64,000 nucleotides of DNA. It comes from Deltaproteobacteria bacterium IMCC39146 (GTDB taxonomy: Bacteria; Desulfobacterota; Desulfuromonadia; Desulfuromonadales; BM103). This document shows positions 1 to 10,197 of this stretch, piece by piece (position 1 is the first letter of the stretch; every line of letters begins with the position of its first letter). Under the pieces are notes generated by a model that worked only from the letters and a program-made list of their open reading frames with translations, was not told the DNA's origin and made no database searches. The stretch spans positions 1-64,000 of the forward strand of contig JARUHP010000006.1 in the NCBI GenBank assembly GCA_030005635.1, given 5' to 3'. A program made the translations under genes and the position numbers.

Positions 1-2
1 AC

Positions 3-95
3 TTGAATGCATTAAAACCGCTGAAAATCAATAACCGTCGCGTCCGTTTCTTTCCCTACCTGATCGTGAGGGAAACCGGACAATTCATTTGCTAA
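3..95 (+). other. Possible C-terminal tail of a gene cut by the window edge
   Basis: An open frame of 30 codons runs from the window edge to a TAA at 93-95. It is too short to identify. The end of an insertion-sequence gene is possible, because tandem repeats follow at once, but this is a guess. Confidence 0.15.
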
Positions 96-121
96 CAAAC
101 CGGACAGTTCTATTTGTTGAC
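73..121. repeat. Tandem 24/25-bp direct repeat
   Basis: Two adjacent copies begin with AAACCGGACA (73-96 and 97-121) and share most of their remaining bases. Multiple short repeats starting with ACCGGACA resemble what I remember of the ends of IS21-type elements. No transposase gene is visible inside the window, so the identity stays open. The stretch from here to position 318 holds no gene I can support. Confidence 0.45.
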
Positions 122-318
122 AACAGTGTGTTTGTAAAATAATTGAGGAGAGATACCGATCGGAAACGAGGCCAGATCGCACTGGCTAGTCGCACAAACC
201 TCTGCTGACAAAACGCTGTCAATTTATTGTCGTGGGGAAGGACGGTCAAAAGGTGAGATTTTTCATAATTGCACCCAGTTTATTTTGAACGGCTCAGATT
301 GCCAAGCATACAAAAATT

Positions 319-1155
319 TTAGCGTAGAGTGGTCAAACTCCAATCGTAATCCAAAAACTCAATCCGTAGCACAGCCTTTCTCAATTTTTCAACACCCTCC
401 GCATCATCAGCAATCCAATCCGCATGCGTACGAAAAAAATCATGCAGAGAATCGTAGCCGCGCCAACCTTTGGTGAAATCCTCGGCATACCAGTCAAAGA
501 TACTTGAAACTTCAACTGTCCCGGTTTTAACATCGAAATGATTACGGCTGCGATCATGAAGGAAGCGTTCCGCGCTTTCGAGCAACTGTTGATCGAGCTT
601 CTCGGCCACGAAAGCCTCATCAAGCAGCGCCGGGCAACCGATAGACGCACAGTTGACGGCGAAATGAATCAAGGGCTCGTTGTAGCGCCCCGAACCACGG
701 ATCAAATCGTGTTCAATACTGTCCAGGCTTTGTGACTCACCTAGCAGGTTGAAGAATTTCTTTTTCCAGGGTGAAGAGAAGAAAGAACCAAGCTCCTTGA
801 TCGATGAGACACCAGGGTATTCGGTTAGAATCAGTTCGACAGTAAAGGCATTGTAGGCGTTGATGAGAAACGCCAACTGCTGCTCACGACTAAAAGTATC
901 GAACTCTGCAGGTGTCACCAAGGAAAGACTGGAGAGGTAGCGCTGTAGAAAATCGTGGGTATTCTGAAGCCCGGAGTAATTGACTTGAGAAGCCGTGCGG
1001 TTGAGATTCCAATGAACATTGTTTTTCACCAACAGATTCCAGGTGGCATGTTCATGGTCAAAGGGATCAGCACGACCTGGGGCAGGGATCAGCAAGAAAA
1101 GTGCAGTGGCCATCAAAAGGAGGCCACCCGTTATTCGCTTGAGGAAAAAAGCCAT
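319..1155 (-). CDS. DUF547 family secreted protein
   Basis: A 278-residue protein with a signal peptide: Lys/Arg at 7-8, a hydrophobic stretch at about 10-25, and a likely cleavage after GRA near residue 29. The rest matches the DUF547 family, including the block LAFLINAYNAFTVELI near residue 100 and the cysteine-containing segment HFAVNCASIGCPAL near residue 165. DUF547 proteins are exported and their function is unknown. Some relatives look like degenerate cysteine or serine hydrolases. The gene is transcribed leftwards behind the Fe-S protein gene at 1190-2044, only 34 bp away, so the two may be co-transcribed. Family call is firm, function unknown. Confidence 0.85.
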   Translation of the reverse strand: MAFFLKRITGGLLLMATALFLLIPAPGRADPFDHEHATWNLLVKNNVHWNLNRTASQVNYSGLQNTHDFLQRYLSSLSLVTPAEFDTFSREQQLAFLINAYNAFTVELILTEYPGVSSIKELGSFFSSPWKKKFFNLLGESQSLDSIEHDLIRGSGRYNEPLIHFAVNCASIGCPALLDEAFVAEKLDQQLLESAERFLHDRSRNHFDVKTGTVEVSSIFDWYAEDFTKGWRGYDSLHDFFRTHADWIADDAEGVEKLRKAVLRIEFLDYDWSLTTLR

Positions 1156-1189
1156 ATTCTACTCCTGTCATGGTCACGCGATAAATGGT

Positions 1190-2044
1190 TCAAAGAGGTG
1201 ATCGCGACTCGCAGGGGATCTTCACCTGGCAGAGACCGCAAGGTGTGGCACCGGTTCCGTAGTGATCACGCACATAAGGCGTGGTGACATTGCGGATATA
1301 GTCAAAGCATTTTGGTTTATCATGACCCTCGTCAGTAATCGCATCAACCGGACAACGCTTCATACAGGCGCCGCAACTCCCTTTTGCATACCAGAGACAC
1401 CAGTCCTGATGACCTTCGTAAGAGCGAGGGGTCGCCGCAAGATTCATTTTAACAACAACAGAGCCAAAGCGCACCGCCTTGCCGACCCGTGTGATCAAAC
1501 CATCTGAAAGACCAAAAGTTCCGAGTCCTGCGACCCAGGCTGTGTGCCGTTCCGACCAGTTGGAGGCAATGCCGAAACGTTCACTTTGGCGGTAATCGAA
1601 GCCGGGCAAACGCTCCGGTGCCAGCGCTGGATAACCAGCTTGCGTTAACCGCTCAGCCAGATGTAGTCGTAAAGCACAGTTGAACTCTTCACCATGAAAA
1701 CGGGAACGCGCCCAGCGTTCGGCAGGGAATTCCGTCTCTATCGCCTGGTCAACGCGAGTCGCTTTAGTCTGGGGCAGGATGTAGCAGATAACCGCTAGAG
1801 ACGACGGAGCAATCTCTTCATCGGGATAAGCAAGGAGATAAGCTTCAGCGGGAGTCCAATAAAATTCACCAATGTCATTTTTCAACTGGTCAAACAGAAG
1901 ATCATCACCACGCGCGTAGGCAAACTGGGGAGCGTCCCAGGCCGGCTCACAAGTGCCGTTCTCCAGACTGTTGGCCGACGAAGCACAGAAATCGCGAATG
2001 ATTGTTTCAATCCAGTTTTTATTTTGTGCCTGGTCGACGGCCAT
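1190..2044 (-). CDS. Epoxyqueuosine reductase-like 4Fe-4S protein
   Basis: A 284-residue cytosolic protein. The C-terminal third carries a ferredoxin-type motif CGACMKRCP (about residues 223-231), followed by a second cysteine group with CGLC and a later Cys near the C-terminus. The central part resembles the cobalamin-binding region of QueG-type reductases (YRQSERFGIASN, WVAGLGTFGLSDGLIT). It is shorter than true QueG (about 340-380 residues) and its second cysteine group is not a full CxxCxxCxxxCP, so I call it a QueG-like paralogue rather than QueG. Such paralogues are often annotated only as Fe-S cluster-binding proteins. An AAGGAA ribosome binding site precedes the ATG. Substrate unknown. 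Confidence 0.7.
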   Translation of the reverse strand: MAVDQAQNKNWIETIIRDFCASSANSLENGTCEPAWDAPQFAYARGDDLLFDQLKNDIGEFYWTPAEAYLLAYPDEEIAPSSLAVICYILPQTKATRVDQAIETEFPAERWARSRFHGEEFNCALRLHLAERLTQAGYPALAPERLPGFDYRQSERFGIASNWSERHTAWVAGLGTFGLSDGLITRVGKAVRFGSVVVKMNLAATPRSYEGHQDWCLWYAKGSCGACMKRCPVDAITDEGHDKPKCFDYIRNVTTPYVRDHYGTGATPCGLCQVKIPCESRSPL

Positions 2045-2150
2045 GAAGGATTCCTTAGCAAGAGTGAAAGAGACTGTTTAGCTATGAAACACTGAAGTTT
2101 CTGTGATGTCAATGGCATGAGCAGGATAGCGTCACAGCTGTCCGGAGGAT

Positions 2151-2435
2151 TTACACTTGATAGGTTGATATGACAACGTCAGCGGATTCATCTCGCAGTG
2201 GAATCAATGATTGATATTTTTCTGAGGTGAACCAGTCATTCAATACAGCCTGCTCGGCAAATTTTATAACAACGACAAGATCCTTATCCTGCTGTCCGGC
2301 AAGCACTTCCAAGAGTGTCCCCCGAAAAACAACGTCCGCATCAAAAGGAGTTAGAGACTCCTTAACGCCTGCGACATACTCATTCCAGAGATTTTGATCT
2401 TTAACCTTTATCTGCCCGATAAGATAAACAGCCAT
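2151..2435 (-). CDS. DUF1330 family protein
   Basis: A 94-residue protein with the dimeric alpha/beta-barrel fold expected of DUF1330. Family signatures are the N-terminal AVYLIGQIKVKD, a central VVFRGTLLEVLAG, and a C-terminal block with FTSEKYQSLIPLRDESAD. The start is supported by an AAAGGAGG ribosome binding site eight bases upstream. It lies just downstream of the broken DUF924 gene, with 11 bp between them, which suggests a former two-gene unit. Biochemical role unknown. Confidence 0.85.
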   Translation of the reverse strand: MAVYLIGQIKVKDQNLWNEYVAGVKESLTPFDADVVFRGTLLEVLAGQQDKDLVVVIKFAEQAVLNDWFTSEKYQSLIPLRDESADVVISTYQV

Positions 2436-2446
2436 TGAACCCTCCT

Positions 2447-2983
2447 TTAAAAACTCGATCCAGGCTTTTGCAGAAACTCGACTTCATCATCCGTAGACTC
2501 CCTGCCCAAAACCTTGTTGCGGTGAGGATAACGCCCAAACCTCTCGATAATCGCCTTGTGCTTCATTTCGCAGTCAAAGTTCCCCTGCTGACCGTTGCTG
2601 CGGAACAGATCTAAAGCCTGCTCATGAATCAGCAATGACTCGCTGTGCATAAAGGGCAAGGAGATAAAGTTTCTCTCGACGGCGACCAGGTGCTGATCCG
2701 CGCCGAATGAAATCGCTTCCTGTGACAGGGCCAATGCCAGGGCATCGTAAGCGAAAGAGAGCGGTGTGCCCCGAAACATGTTTCTTGAGAACTGGTCCAG
2801 GACAATGATTTCCGCCAGTCGCCCTTGAGCCGTTTTACGCCAGCCTGACAGTTCAAAAAGGGTTACCCTGGTATGAATCTACGAGAAGCGGGCGATGATC
2901 AGTTGGTCAAGTTCGAGGTCTTTGACCCACCACTGCTTCGGCTCAAGCTTCTCGAACCAGAATTTAAGAATTGCATCATACAT
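2447..2983 (-). pseudogene. DUF924 family gene interrupted by an in-frame amber codon
   Basis: The C-terminal part (MFRGTPLSFAYDALALAL and onward) is a clear DUF924 (COG3803) protein. Reading upstream in the same frame gives the family core GRLAEIIVLDQFSRN, then a TAG at 2879-2881, and beyond it, still in frame, the family N-terminus with ILKFWFEKLEPKQWW and an ATG at 2981-2983 preceded by GGGGAT. The whole reading frame would be 178 residues, the usual family size, with one stop at codon 35. There is no frameshift. Either this is a recent nonsense mutation or sequencing error, or a shorter product starts after the stop. A downstream start at the Met of MFRGTP would lose essential family motifs, so I annotate it as broken. 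Confidence 0.8.
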
Positions 2984-3101
2984 ATTTTATCCCCGGCAAA
3001 AGGAAGAGGAAATAACCACTGGCTAGCAACCTGTCTGGCTAACCATAAACTGGCTGCTAGTGTCGCTTACATTCTAGCGGATTAAATCACAGCCGCCACT
3101 C

Positions 3102-3270
3102 CTAGCAGCTTGTCGGACTTGCCGGACCGAAGCGAAAGTTTGGACAATTGAGATCAGATTGTAGCTCTTTTGCAGGCTCATAGCCGTAGCTATGGGCCAA
3201 AAAGGAGCTGAAATATGGGCCAATCGACTGAATTTGCAGCCGGTTCATGGAAAGTCTGACACGCTGTTAG
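3102..3270 (-). mobile_element. MITE-like element, copy 1
   Basis: A 169-bp intergenic element bounded by imperfect terminal inverted repeats of 18 bp (CTAGCAGCTTGTCGGACT at the left, AGTCTGACACGCTGTTAG at the right). It is related along its whole length to the copy at 27548-27715, including an almost identical internal block ending AGCTGAAATATGGGCCAA. On the minus strand it holds a 48-codon ORF starting ATGAACCGGCTGCAAATTC and ending in the left terminal repeat. No transposase is inside. It lies between the broken DUF924 gene and the ettA terminator. A shorter stretch at about 3022-3063, with similar end sequences, may be an internally deleted relic. Confidence 0.75.
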
Positions 3271-3283
3271 GGCACCACAAACG

Positions 3284-3313
3284 AAAAAGGCAGACCCCAT
3301 CGGGAGCCTGCCT
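3284..3313 (-). terminator. Rho-independent terminator after ettA
   Basis: On the minus strand the stem AGGCAG/CTGCCT encloses a C- and G-rich loop and is followed by a run of five T. It lies about 60 bp downstream of the ettA stop codon. Confidence 0.7.
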
Positions 3314-3370
3314 CTAACATAGTTATTGTTCTTAAACCTCAACTTTACTAAGGTCCATGCGCCTTTGAGC

Positions 3371-5047
<1,677 letters not shown>

Positions 5048-5210
5048 AAGGTTAATTCCTGGTTAAAGTGTTGTTGAATCATCGGCTTATACACCATCTG
5101 CGGCTTTGGAGCAAGGTTCACAGGCAGTTTCTCACGCTTATCAGATAACATGCGACCAATGTGCTGTCGCTTGCTTCCACAGGGTTAATTTTTGTTTTTG
5201 GTTTACAAGG

Positions 5211-5239
5211 TTGACACTTTCTTCATGAAGATGTTCAAT
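5211..5239 (+). promoter_or_regulatory. Candidate sigma70 promoter for the TPR gene
   Basis: A perfect TTGACA at 5211-5216 is followed after 17 bp by TTCAAT, a weak -10 match (4 of 6). It lies about 35 bp before the ATG of the downstream gene. Confidence 0.35.
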
Positions 5240-5272
5240 CATCCCTGAAAATCCATTGAGAGGTTAAAATAA

Positions 5273-6553
5273 ATGAGCTTTTTAAAGAAAATGTTCGGCA
5301 AGAAGGACCCTGTAGAAGAGATGCGTCAACTCTTTAGCCGTCAGGATTGGGCGGGGTTATTGAGCGCAGCAAAAAGGCTTGATCGTACTGAGGTGGAGGA
5401 AGCTCTCCTGGCAGAGATCGACACATGGGCGAACCAGGCCGGTAATACCCTGGCGAAGGTCAACCTTGAAGAAGGGGCCTGGGCACAAAAATCAGGAAAC
5501 CTGCTACGGGCCCGCGAAGATTACCAGCTGGCGGTAGAGCAAGCCTGGTCTGCGGAGATCCGCAAGAGCGCCGAAGAGGCATTGGCCGCACTGGACAGTG
5601 GTGAGCTACCGAAAGAAGACGTCTCCGAAGACAACGACGGCCCGGCTGTCCATGCCGGTTGCAACAGCAGCTGTTCTTCAGACAAAGGTCCAGAGATTGA
5701 TCCTCAGGACATGGACCTTGACGAAGAAGCCCGCCTGGAATTGCTTCTGGCTACCATGCCCGCCGATCTGGCAAATCGTTATCTGACTGCCGGCATGGAG
5801 TTTCGCCAAGCCTGGCTAGCCGTTCAGGACGGTGAAGACAAAAGGGCCATGGAGCTGTTGACAAAGGTTCCGGATGGCGAACGTAACGCACTCTTCCTCT
5901 TTGAACGTGGCGCGCTGATGATCCGCGGTGGCCAACTCAAAAAAGCTCGCCAAGACCTGCAAGCTGCCTTGACCGTCGAACCAGACCTTTTCCCGGCTTT
6001 CGATGCCCTGATCGAAGTGCTAGCAACAACTGGGCGCATTGATGAAATGGAGAGAGAGCTCAAACAGAACCTCACTGTAGAGCGTTTTGTCGGCTACTCA
6101 TGGGCTCGGCTGGCGGAATTACACGCTCAACGCAGAGAACTTGAGCTTGCTCTGGCTGCAGGGCTCAAAGCCCTCGATGAAGGCATCACGGATCCCGGTC
6201 TGATCTCTCTCTGTGCCCAACTCCAGGAACAGGCGGAACGCTTCGATGAAGCGGAAGCTTTACTGATGCGCATGCCGAGTGGTGGTTGTGGCGGAGGAGC
6301 ACACCCCTTGCTGGCCGAATTCTGGCTGCGCCGCGGCAAGGACTACGACCGGGCCCTCGAATCCTTTAAAGGTGCGATGCGCCAGGAACGCGACAATCCG
6401 CGCTGGCTGCTTCGCATTTCCCAAATCTACCTGGCGAAAGGCTGGCGCAAAGAAGCCTCAGAACAGGTCCAGAGACTGATGAGCCAGGGAGAACTTCCCG
6501 AAGAGCTTCGTGCCGAGATCAACGCAGTGGCGGACCAGCTGCAAGAAAAATAA
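5273..6553 (+). CDS. TPR-repeat protein of unknown function
   Basis: A 426-residue cytosolic protein built almost entirely of helix pairs. TPR-like repeats are visible from about residue 175 (the AWLAVQDGEDKRAMELL region) to the C-terminus (DYDRALESFKGAMRQE, then IYLAKGWRKEASEQVQ). The N-terminal 120 residues are helical with a basic start, and the two parts are joined by an acidic linker with a cysteine pair (CNSSC, near residue 136) and a later GGCGGG turn. These could bind a metal, but that is speculation. The gene has its own candidate promoter and a strong terminator, so it is monocistronic. TPR proteins are usually protein-binding scaffolds, and no partner can be inferred from the neighbours. 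Confidence 0.75.
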   Translation: MSFLKKMFGKKDPVEEMRQLFSRQDWAGLLSAAKRLDRTEVEEALLAEIDTWANQAGNTLAKVNLEEGAWAQKSGNLLRAREDYQLAVEQAWSAEIRKSAEEALAALDSGELPKEDVSEDNDGPAVHAGCNSSCSSDKGPEIDPQDMDLDEEARLELLLATMPADLANRYLTAGMEFRQAWLAVQDGEDKRAMELLTKVPDGERNALFLFERGALMIRGGQLKKARQDLQAALTVEPDLFPAFDALIEVLATTGRIDEMERELKQNLTVERFVGYSWARLAELHAQRRELELALAAGLKALDEGITDPGLISLCAQLQEQAERFDEAEALLMRMPSGGCGGGAHPLLAEFWLRRGKDYDRALESFKGAMRQERDNPRWLLRISQIYLAKGWRKEASEQVQRLMSQGELPEELRAEINAVADQLQEK

Positions 6554-6578
6554 AGTCTGGCGATAAACGGCAAGGGCA

Positions 6579-6610
6579 AGCAGGCCACAATTGATGTGGC
6601 CTGCTTTTAT
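6579..6610 (+). terminator. Strong rho-independent terminator
   Basis: An 11-bp perfect stem AGCAGGCCACA/TGTGGCCTGCT with a 5-nt loop is followed by TTTTATTC. It ends transcription of the TPR gene. Confidence 0.85.
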
Positions 6611-6729
6611 TCTTGGCCCCACTTCATAGCGTTTCTCTAGCAGCCTGAGAGCCAAAAGGGCGACTTTGAGTATCGCAATAGACCATGCTGGATGTCTGCA
6701 CTTATATCCACGTTTTTGAGGTGAATTCA

Positions 6730-7416
6730 ATGATATTACAGGGAACTCTTGTTAACATCGCCGCAGTAGTTGCCGGCTGTCTGATCGGCCGACTGGCCGG
6801 CCGTTTTCTGTCGGCCAGAATGCGTCAAACCCTGATGATCGGACTGGGTCTGGCGGTGCTTCTGATCGGCCTGCAACTCGCCCTGCAAAGCAAGCAGCTC
6901 ATGATCGTCATCGGTGGGCTGATCTTTGGCGGCCTGATCGGTGAGATGATCGGCATCGAAAAACGGCTGGAAGAGTTCGGTAATCGTCTGCAGAAACGTT
7001 TCTCAGGAATGGGCAAGGTCGCAGAAGGCTTTGTGACCGCGAGCCTGCTTTATTGCGTCGGCGCCATGGCAATTATGGGTGCGCTGCAAGACGGCCTGGG
7101 TGGCCCACCGACAATCCTGTATGCGAAAGCAGCTCTCGACGGCGTGGCCTCGATCGCCCTGACTTCGACTCTCGGCATAGGTGTCATTTTTTCAGTAATC
7201 CCACTCTTGCTTTATCAGGGTGGCATTACCTTGGTCGCTGAGCTTGCTGAAACCATTCTCACCGAACCGGTTATTACCGAAATGAATGCTGTCGGTGGTT
7301 TACTGATCGTCGCCATTGCTATTGATCTTATGGGTATCAAGCGACTACCGGTGGGGAATCTGCTGCCTGCTGTGTTTGTCGTAGTGGGGCTGCTTTGGGG
7401 CTTTGGAATGGCTTGA
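6730..7416 (+). CDS. DUF554 family membrane protein (YqgA-like)
   Basis: A 228-residue integral membrane protein starting MILQGTLVN at 6730, chosen because GAGGTG lies seven bases upstream and the family begins with this motif. The longer frame to 6685 has no ribosome binding site. About six or seven hydrophobic helices span the protein. Family marks include GGLIFGGLIGEMIGIEKRLE near residue 70 and SLLYCVGAMAIMGALQDGL near 115. DUF554 proteins are putative transporters of unknown substrate. The gene stands between the TPR terminator and the convergent histidine kinase gene. Confidence 0.85.
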   Translation: MILQGTLVNIAAVVAGCLIGRLAGRFLSARMRQTLMIGLGLAVLLIGLQLALQSKQLMIVIGGLIFGGLIGEMIGIEKRLEEFGNRLQKRFSGMGKVAEGFVTASLLYCVGAMAIMGALQDGLGGPPTILYAKAALDGVASIALTSTLGIGVIFSVIPLLLYQGGITLVAELAETILTEPVITEMNAVGGLLIVAIAIDLMGIKRLPVGNLLPAVFVVVGLLWGFGMA

Positions 7417-7440
7417 TTGATGATTGCAAGATATCCGAGC

Positions 7441-9735
7441 TCAGCCTGCTTTATCTCTCTCGTCAGGAGCATGCGAAGCCCCGGCCGGCGGCACCACCGG
7501 CAATGAGACAATAAAGCGCGCACCTTTTTCACTGTTGGCGACCTCAATCTGACCGTGATGATGTTCAATAATCCGGTGAGAAATAGAAAGCCCCAACCCG
7601 GTTCCTTTGACAAATGTCGAAAAAAACGGATTGAAGATATTTCGCATCACTTCAGGCCTGATTCCTCCCCCGGTATCCTTAACTTCGACCACCACGGCTT
7701 TGTCACCACGTAAAGACCCGACTCTCGCACTAACAGTAAGAACACCTCCATAGTTCATCACCTGACGGGCGTTGATTATCAAGTTCAGGAAGACCTGGCG
7801 CAATTGACGATAATCACCAAGGATCACGGGAAGGTTATTAGCCAGAACACAATCGAACTCAATACCTTGTCGATGACAATGGTCATATTCGAGATCAAAG
7901 ACCTCTTGTAGAACATTCTTTAGATTGCACTCTTCAAAACAAACCAGCTGCTTTTTACTGAAAGAGAGAATGTTGCCGAGCATCTCCTCCATACGTTTGA
8001 CCTCGCGCGCTATGATCGCTGCGTACTCGTTGGATTTCGAATCTTTCAGCTCTTGCTTGGTGAGGCGCTGAGCAAAACCGCCGATGGAGACCAGCGGGTT
8101 ACGCAGTTCATGAGCGACTTGTGCGGCCATCTCTCCAAGAACGGCCATCTTTTCACCATGGATAAGCTGTTCTTGGATATCCTGCAAATTAGCGTGAGCC
8201 ATCTCCAGCCGCTTTACCAAGCTGGCATTGCCCAGAGCCGACCCCGCCTGGCTGGCAAAAAGTTCCAGAAAGCGCTTACGGGTCGGCGGGATTTCCTGCA
8301 GGCTAAAAGGGTTATCAACAAGCAGGACGCCGATAATCTGGTCACGCCCGGCCAAGGGGGCACAGGCATAGGGCCCAAGCTCAAGTGCTTCTGAAAGCTG
8401 GCGACCGCCGGCCGGTTCTCCATCAGGGTCGGCCACAAGGACGACTTCTTCAGAAAAAAAGGCCTTGGCCAAAGCATTATCATCAGCCTTAAGATGAAGA
8501 CGTTGTTTGACCACTTTTTGGTTAAAGGTATCTCTTCGTTGCGCCTCACGAGACTGCTCATCCAGATGCAGGTGGTCCCACGCCAGGTGATCCTCTCCTG
8601 CCGGCAGGACCAAAGAAGCCATATTGAGTGAAACCCCCAGCATCCCTTGCAGCATGCCAGTGCGCTTGTTGACTGTAAAAAACGTAGCTCTTTCGAAACC
8701 ACCGGCTTCAACGCCTGTGGCCGCTGAGAGCGTCAGATGGGCCAACTCATCCAGGTTGAGTGTACTGTGCATGGCCCTGGACATGCGGTAGAGCAACGAC
8801 GCTTCCTGATGGGCGACTTCCTGCTTCCTTTCGGCAATCACACGTCGCTGCAGTTCCTGGTTCAACTCCTCATAGGACTGCTCGACATCTTTAAAAAGAG
8901 TTGTAAAAGGAGAACGGAGTGTTCCTTCAACCATGACGTAGTAAATGAGTACAGCACTACCCAGCTTGCAATAGTGACCGAGTAAATGTATGAAGCCATA
9001 GGCACCCGCATCAAGAATGGCTATCAACTCCGACAGAGCGCTCATGAAGATTGCGAGGGAGAACAAAACAGTGAGATGTTGAGTCAGGTATCGGCTACGA
9101 AACACGAGCAAAAAAGCCGACAGACAGAGCAAGCCGATGATGACATACTCGAAATTCACCTTAAAGTTAGAGAAGCCTTGGCCTTCAACAATACAGCTCG
9201 GAAAGATTTCAATCGGCCACACCAGTGCCAGGCAAGCAATGCCGCTTAGCAGGAACCCAAACAGCCATTCCTTTTGGCTAAAATAATCATTACGTCCCAG
9301 GCTAAGAATCGCACATAGGAAAGCAATAGCACCTAGAGTTCTGGCAATCAACCACAATTGGGCGGCCATATCGGGGCTGGGTGCAGAGGCAATTGGCAAA
9401 CTTTTTGATGCTAACACCAGCAGGAGATCAACTAATCCTGTCGCAAAGAAACCGACAGCCAAGATCAGAAAAAACTGCCTGCGCACAAGTTGTCGGGTAT
9501 TCCAGCCGATCAGAAATACTGCTACCAATAATATAATACTGGAAATTTCTACCAGGACATGAACCAGCGGGGGACTAAAACGACTGAGCAAAACAAGAAA
9601 AAGACCAACAGACATAAAAGATGTCAGCCCGGTCTTAAGAGATAAGCGAGGAAGTATTGAAGAAAAATCTATAACAGAGAGGTTCTGTTTCGAGGACTCT
9701 GTGTCGTTAAGTGGTTCAGATTGTTCGACCGGCAT
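7441..9735 (-). CDS. Membrane sensor histidine kinase with GAF domain
   Basis: A 764-residue protein. The N-terminal 270 residues contain about eight hydrophobic helices forming an integral membrane sensor of a MASE-like type. A coiled coil near 285-320 leads to a GAF domain (about 325-505), then a HisKA dimerisation domain with the phospho-acceptor His in HELRNPL near residue 541, and a HATPase domain with N box NLIINARQVM, G1 VKDTGGGI and G2 GTGLGL. All catalytic motifs are present. No response regulator gene is adjacent, so it is an orphan kinase by position. The downstream gene is convergent and dksA lies 34 bp upstream on the same strand. The signal it senses is unknown. Confidence 0.9.
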   Translation of the reverse strand: MPVEQSEPLNDTESSKQNLSVIDFSSILPRLSLKTGLTSFMSVGLFLVLLSRFSPPLVHVLVEISSIILLVAVFLIGWNTRQLVRRQFFLILAVGFFATGLVDLLLVLASKSLPIASAPSPDMAAQLWLIARTLGAIAFLCAILSLGRNDYFSQKEWLFGFLLSGIACLALVWPIEIFPSCIVEGQGFSNFKVNFEYVIIGLLCLSAFLLVFRSRYLTQHLTVLFSLAIFMSALSELIAILDAGAYGFIHLLGHYCKLGSAVLIYYVMVEGTLRSPFTTLFKDVEQSYEELNQELQRRVIAERKQEVAHQEASLLYRMSRAMHSTLNLDELAHLTLSAATGVEAGGFERATFFTVNKRTGMLQGMLGVSLNMASLVLPAGEDHLAWDHLHLDEQSREAQRRDTFNQKVVKQRLHLKADDNALAKAFFSEEVVLVADPDGEPAGGRQLSEALELGPYACAPLAGRDQIIGVLLVDNPFSLQEIPPTRKRFLELFASQAGSALGNASLVKRLEMAHANLQDIQEQLIHGEKMAVLGEMAAQVAHELRNPLVSIGGFAQRLTKQELKDSKSNEYAAIIAREVKRMEEMLGNILSFSKKQLVCFEECNLKNVLQEVFDLEYDHCHRQGIEFDCVLANNLPVILGDYRQLRQVFLNLIINARQVMNYGGVLTVSARVGSLRGDKAVVVEVKDTGGGIRPEVMRNIFNPFFSTFVKGTGLGLSISHRIIEHHHGQIEVANSEKGARFIVSLPVVPPAGASHAPDERDKAG

Positions 9736-9769
9736 GACCTCCTCCTGTCTGCCGGTGAAGACTGGTCGA

Positions 9770-10126
9770 TCAGCCTATTTTTTCCTGGCGTTCCTGCTCA
9801 GTCTTGCACTCGATGCAAAAGGTGGTGACCGGTCTTGCCTTCAGGCGCGCCTCACCGATCTGGTCGCCGCAATCTTCGCATTCGCCAAAGTCTCCGGCTT
9901 CAATACGATCGAGCGCCTCGCGGATTTTGCCAATCAAGCGGCGCTCGCGATCACGGATGCGCAGTTCAAAATTACGATCAGACTCCAACGATGCACGATC
10001 AGTAGGATCGGGGAAGTTGGTCTTTTCGTCAGTCATCTCTGAAACTGTCTTGCCGGCATCGTGTAACAACTGATCCATCTGTTCCTGAAGGAGCTCTTGA
10101 AACTCCTCCAACTTCTTTTTATTCAT
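9770..10126 (-). CDS. dksA: DksA/TraR family zinc-finger transcription factor
   Basis: A 118-residue protein with a coiled-coil N-terminus and the DksA motif GDFGECEDCGDQIGEARLKARP followed by CIEC, giving the complete four-cysteine zinc finger. It is shorter than E. coli DksA (151 residues), as is typical in deltaproteobacteria. DksA-type proteins bind RNA polymerase through its secondary channel and potentiate ppGpp control. The acidic coiled-coil tip residues appear as DPTDRAS near residue 40. A TGAGGAG ribosome binding site precedes the ATG. Several paralogues usually occur in these genomes, so the exact orthologue is uncertain. Confidence 0.85.
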   Translation of the reverse strand: MNKKKLEEFQELLQEQMDQLLHDAGKTVSEMTDEKTNFPDPTDRASLESDRNFELRIRDRERRLIGKIREALDRIEAGDFGECEDCGDQIGEARLKARPVTTFCIECKTEQERQEKIG

Positions 10127-10197
10127 AAAAAACTCCTCACCTGAACGGGCACAAATTAAATGAATTTGATCAACAAGTCAACTTAAATGCCTGCCCA

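Noticed and set aside
2879-2881. Pyrrolysine explanation for the amber codon in the DUF924 gene
   Set aside because: DUF924 proteins are not known methylamine methyltransferases and no pyl gene is visible in the window. Nonsense mutation or error is simpler.
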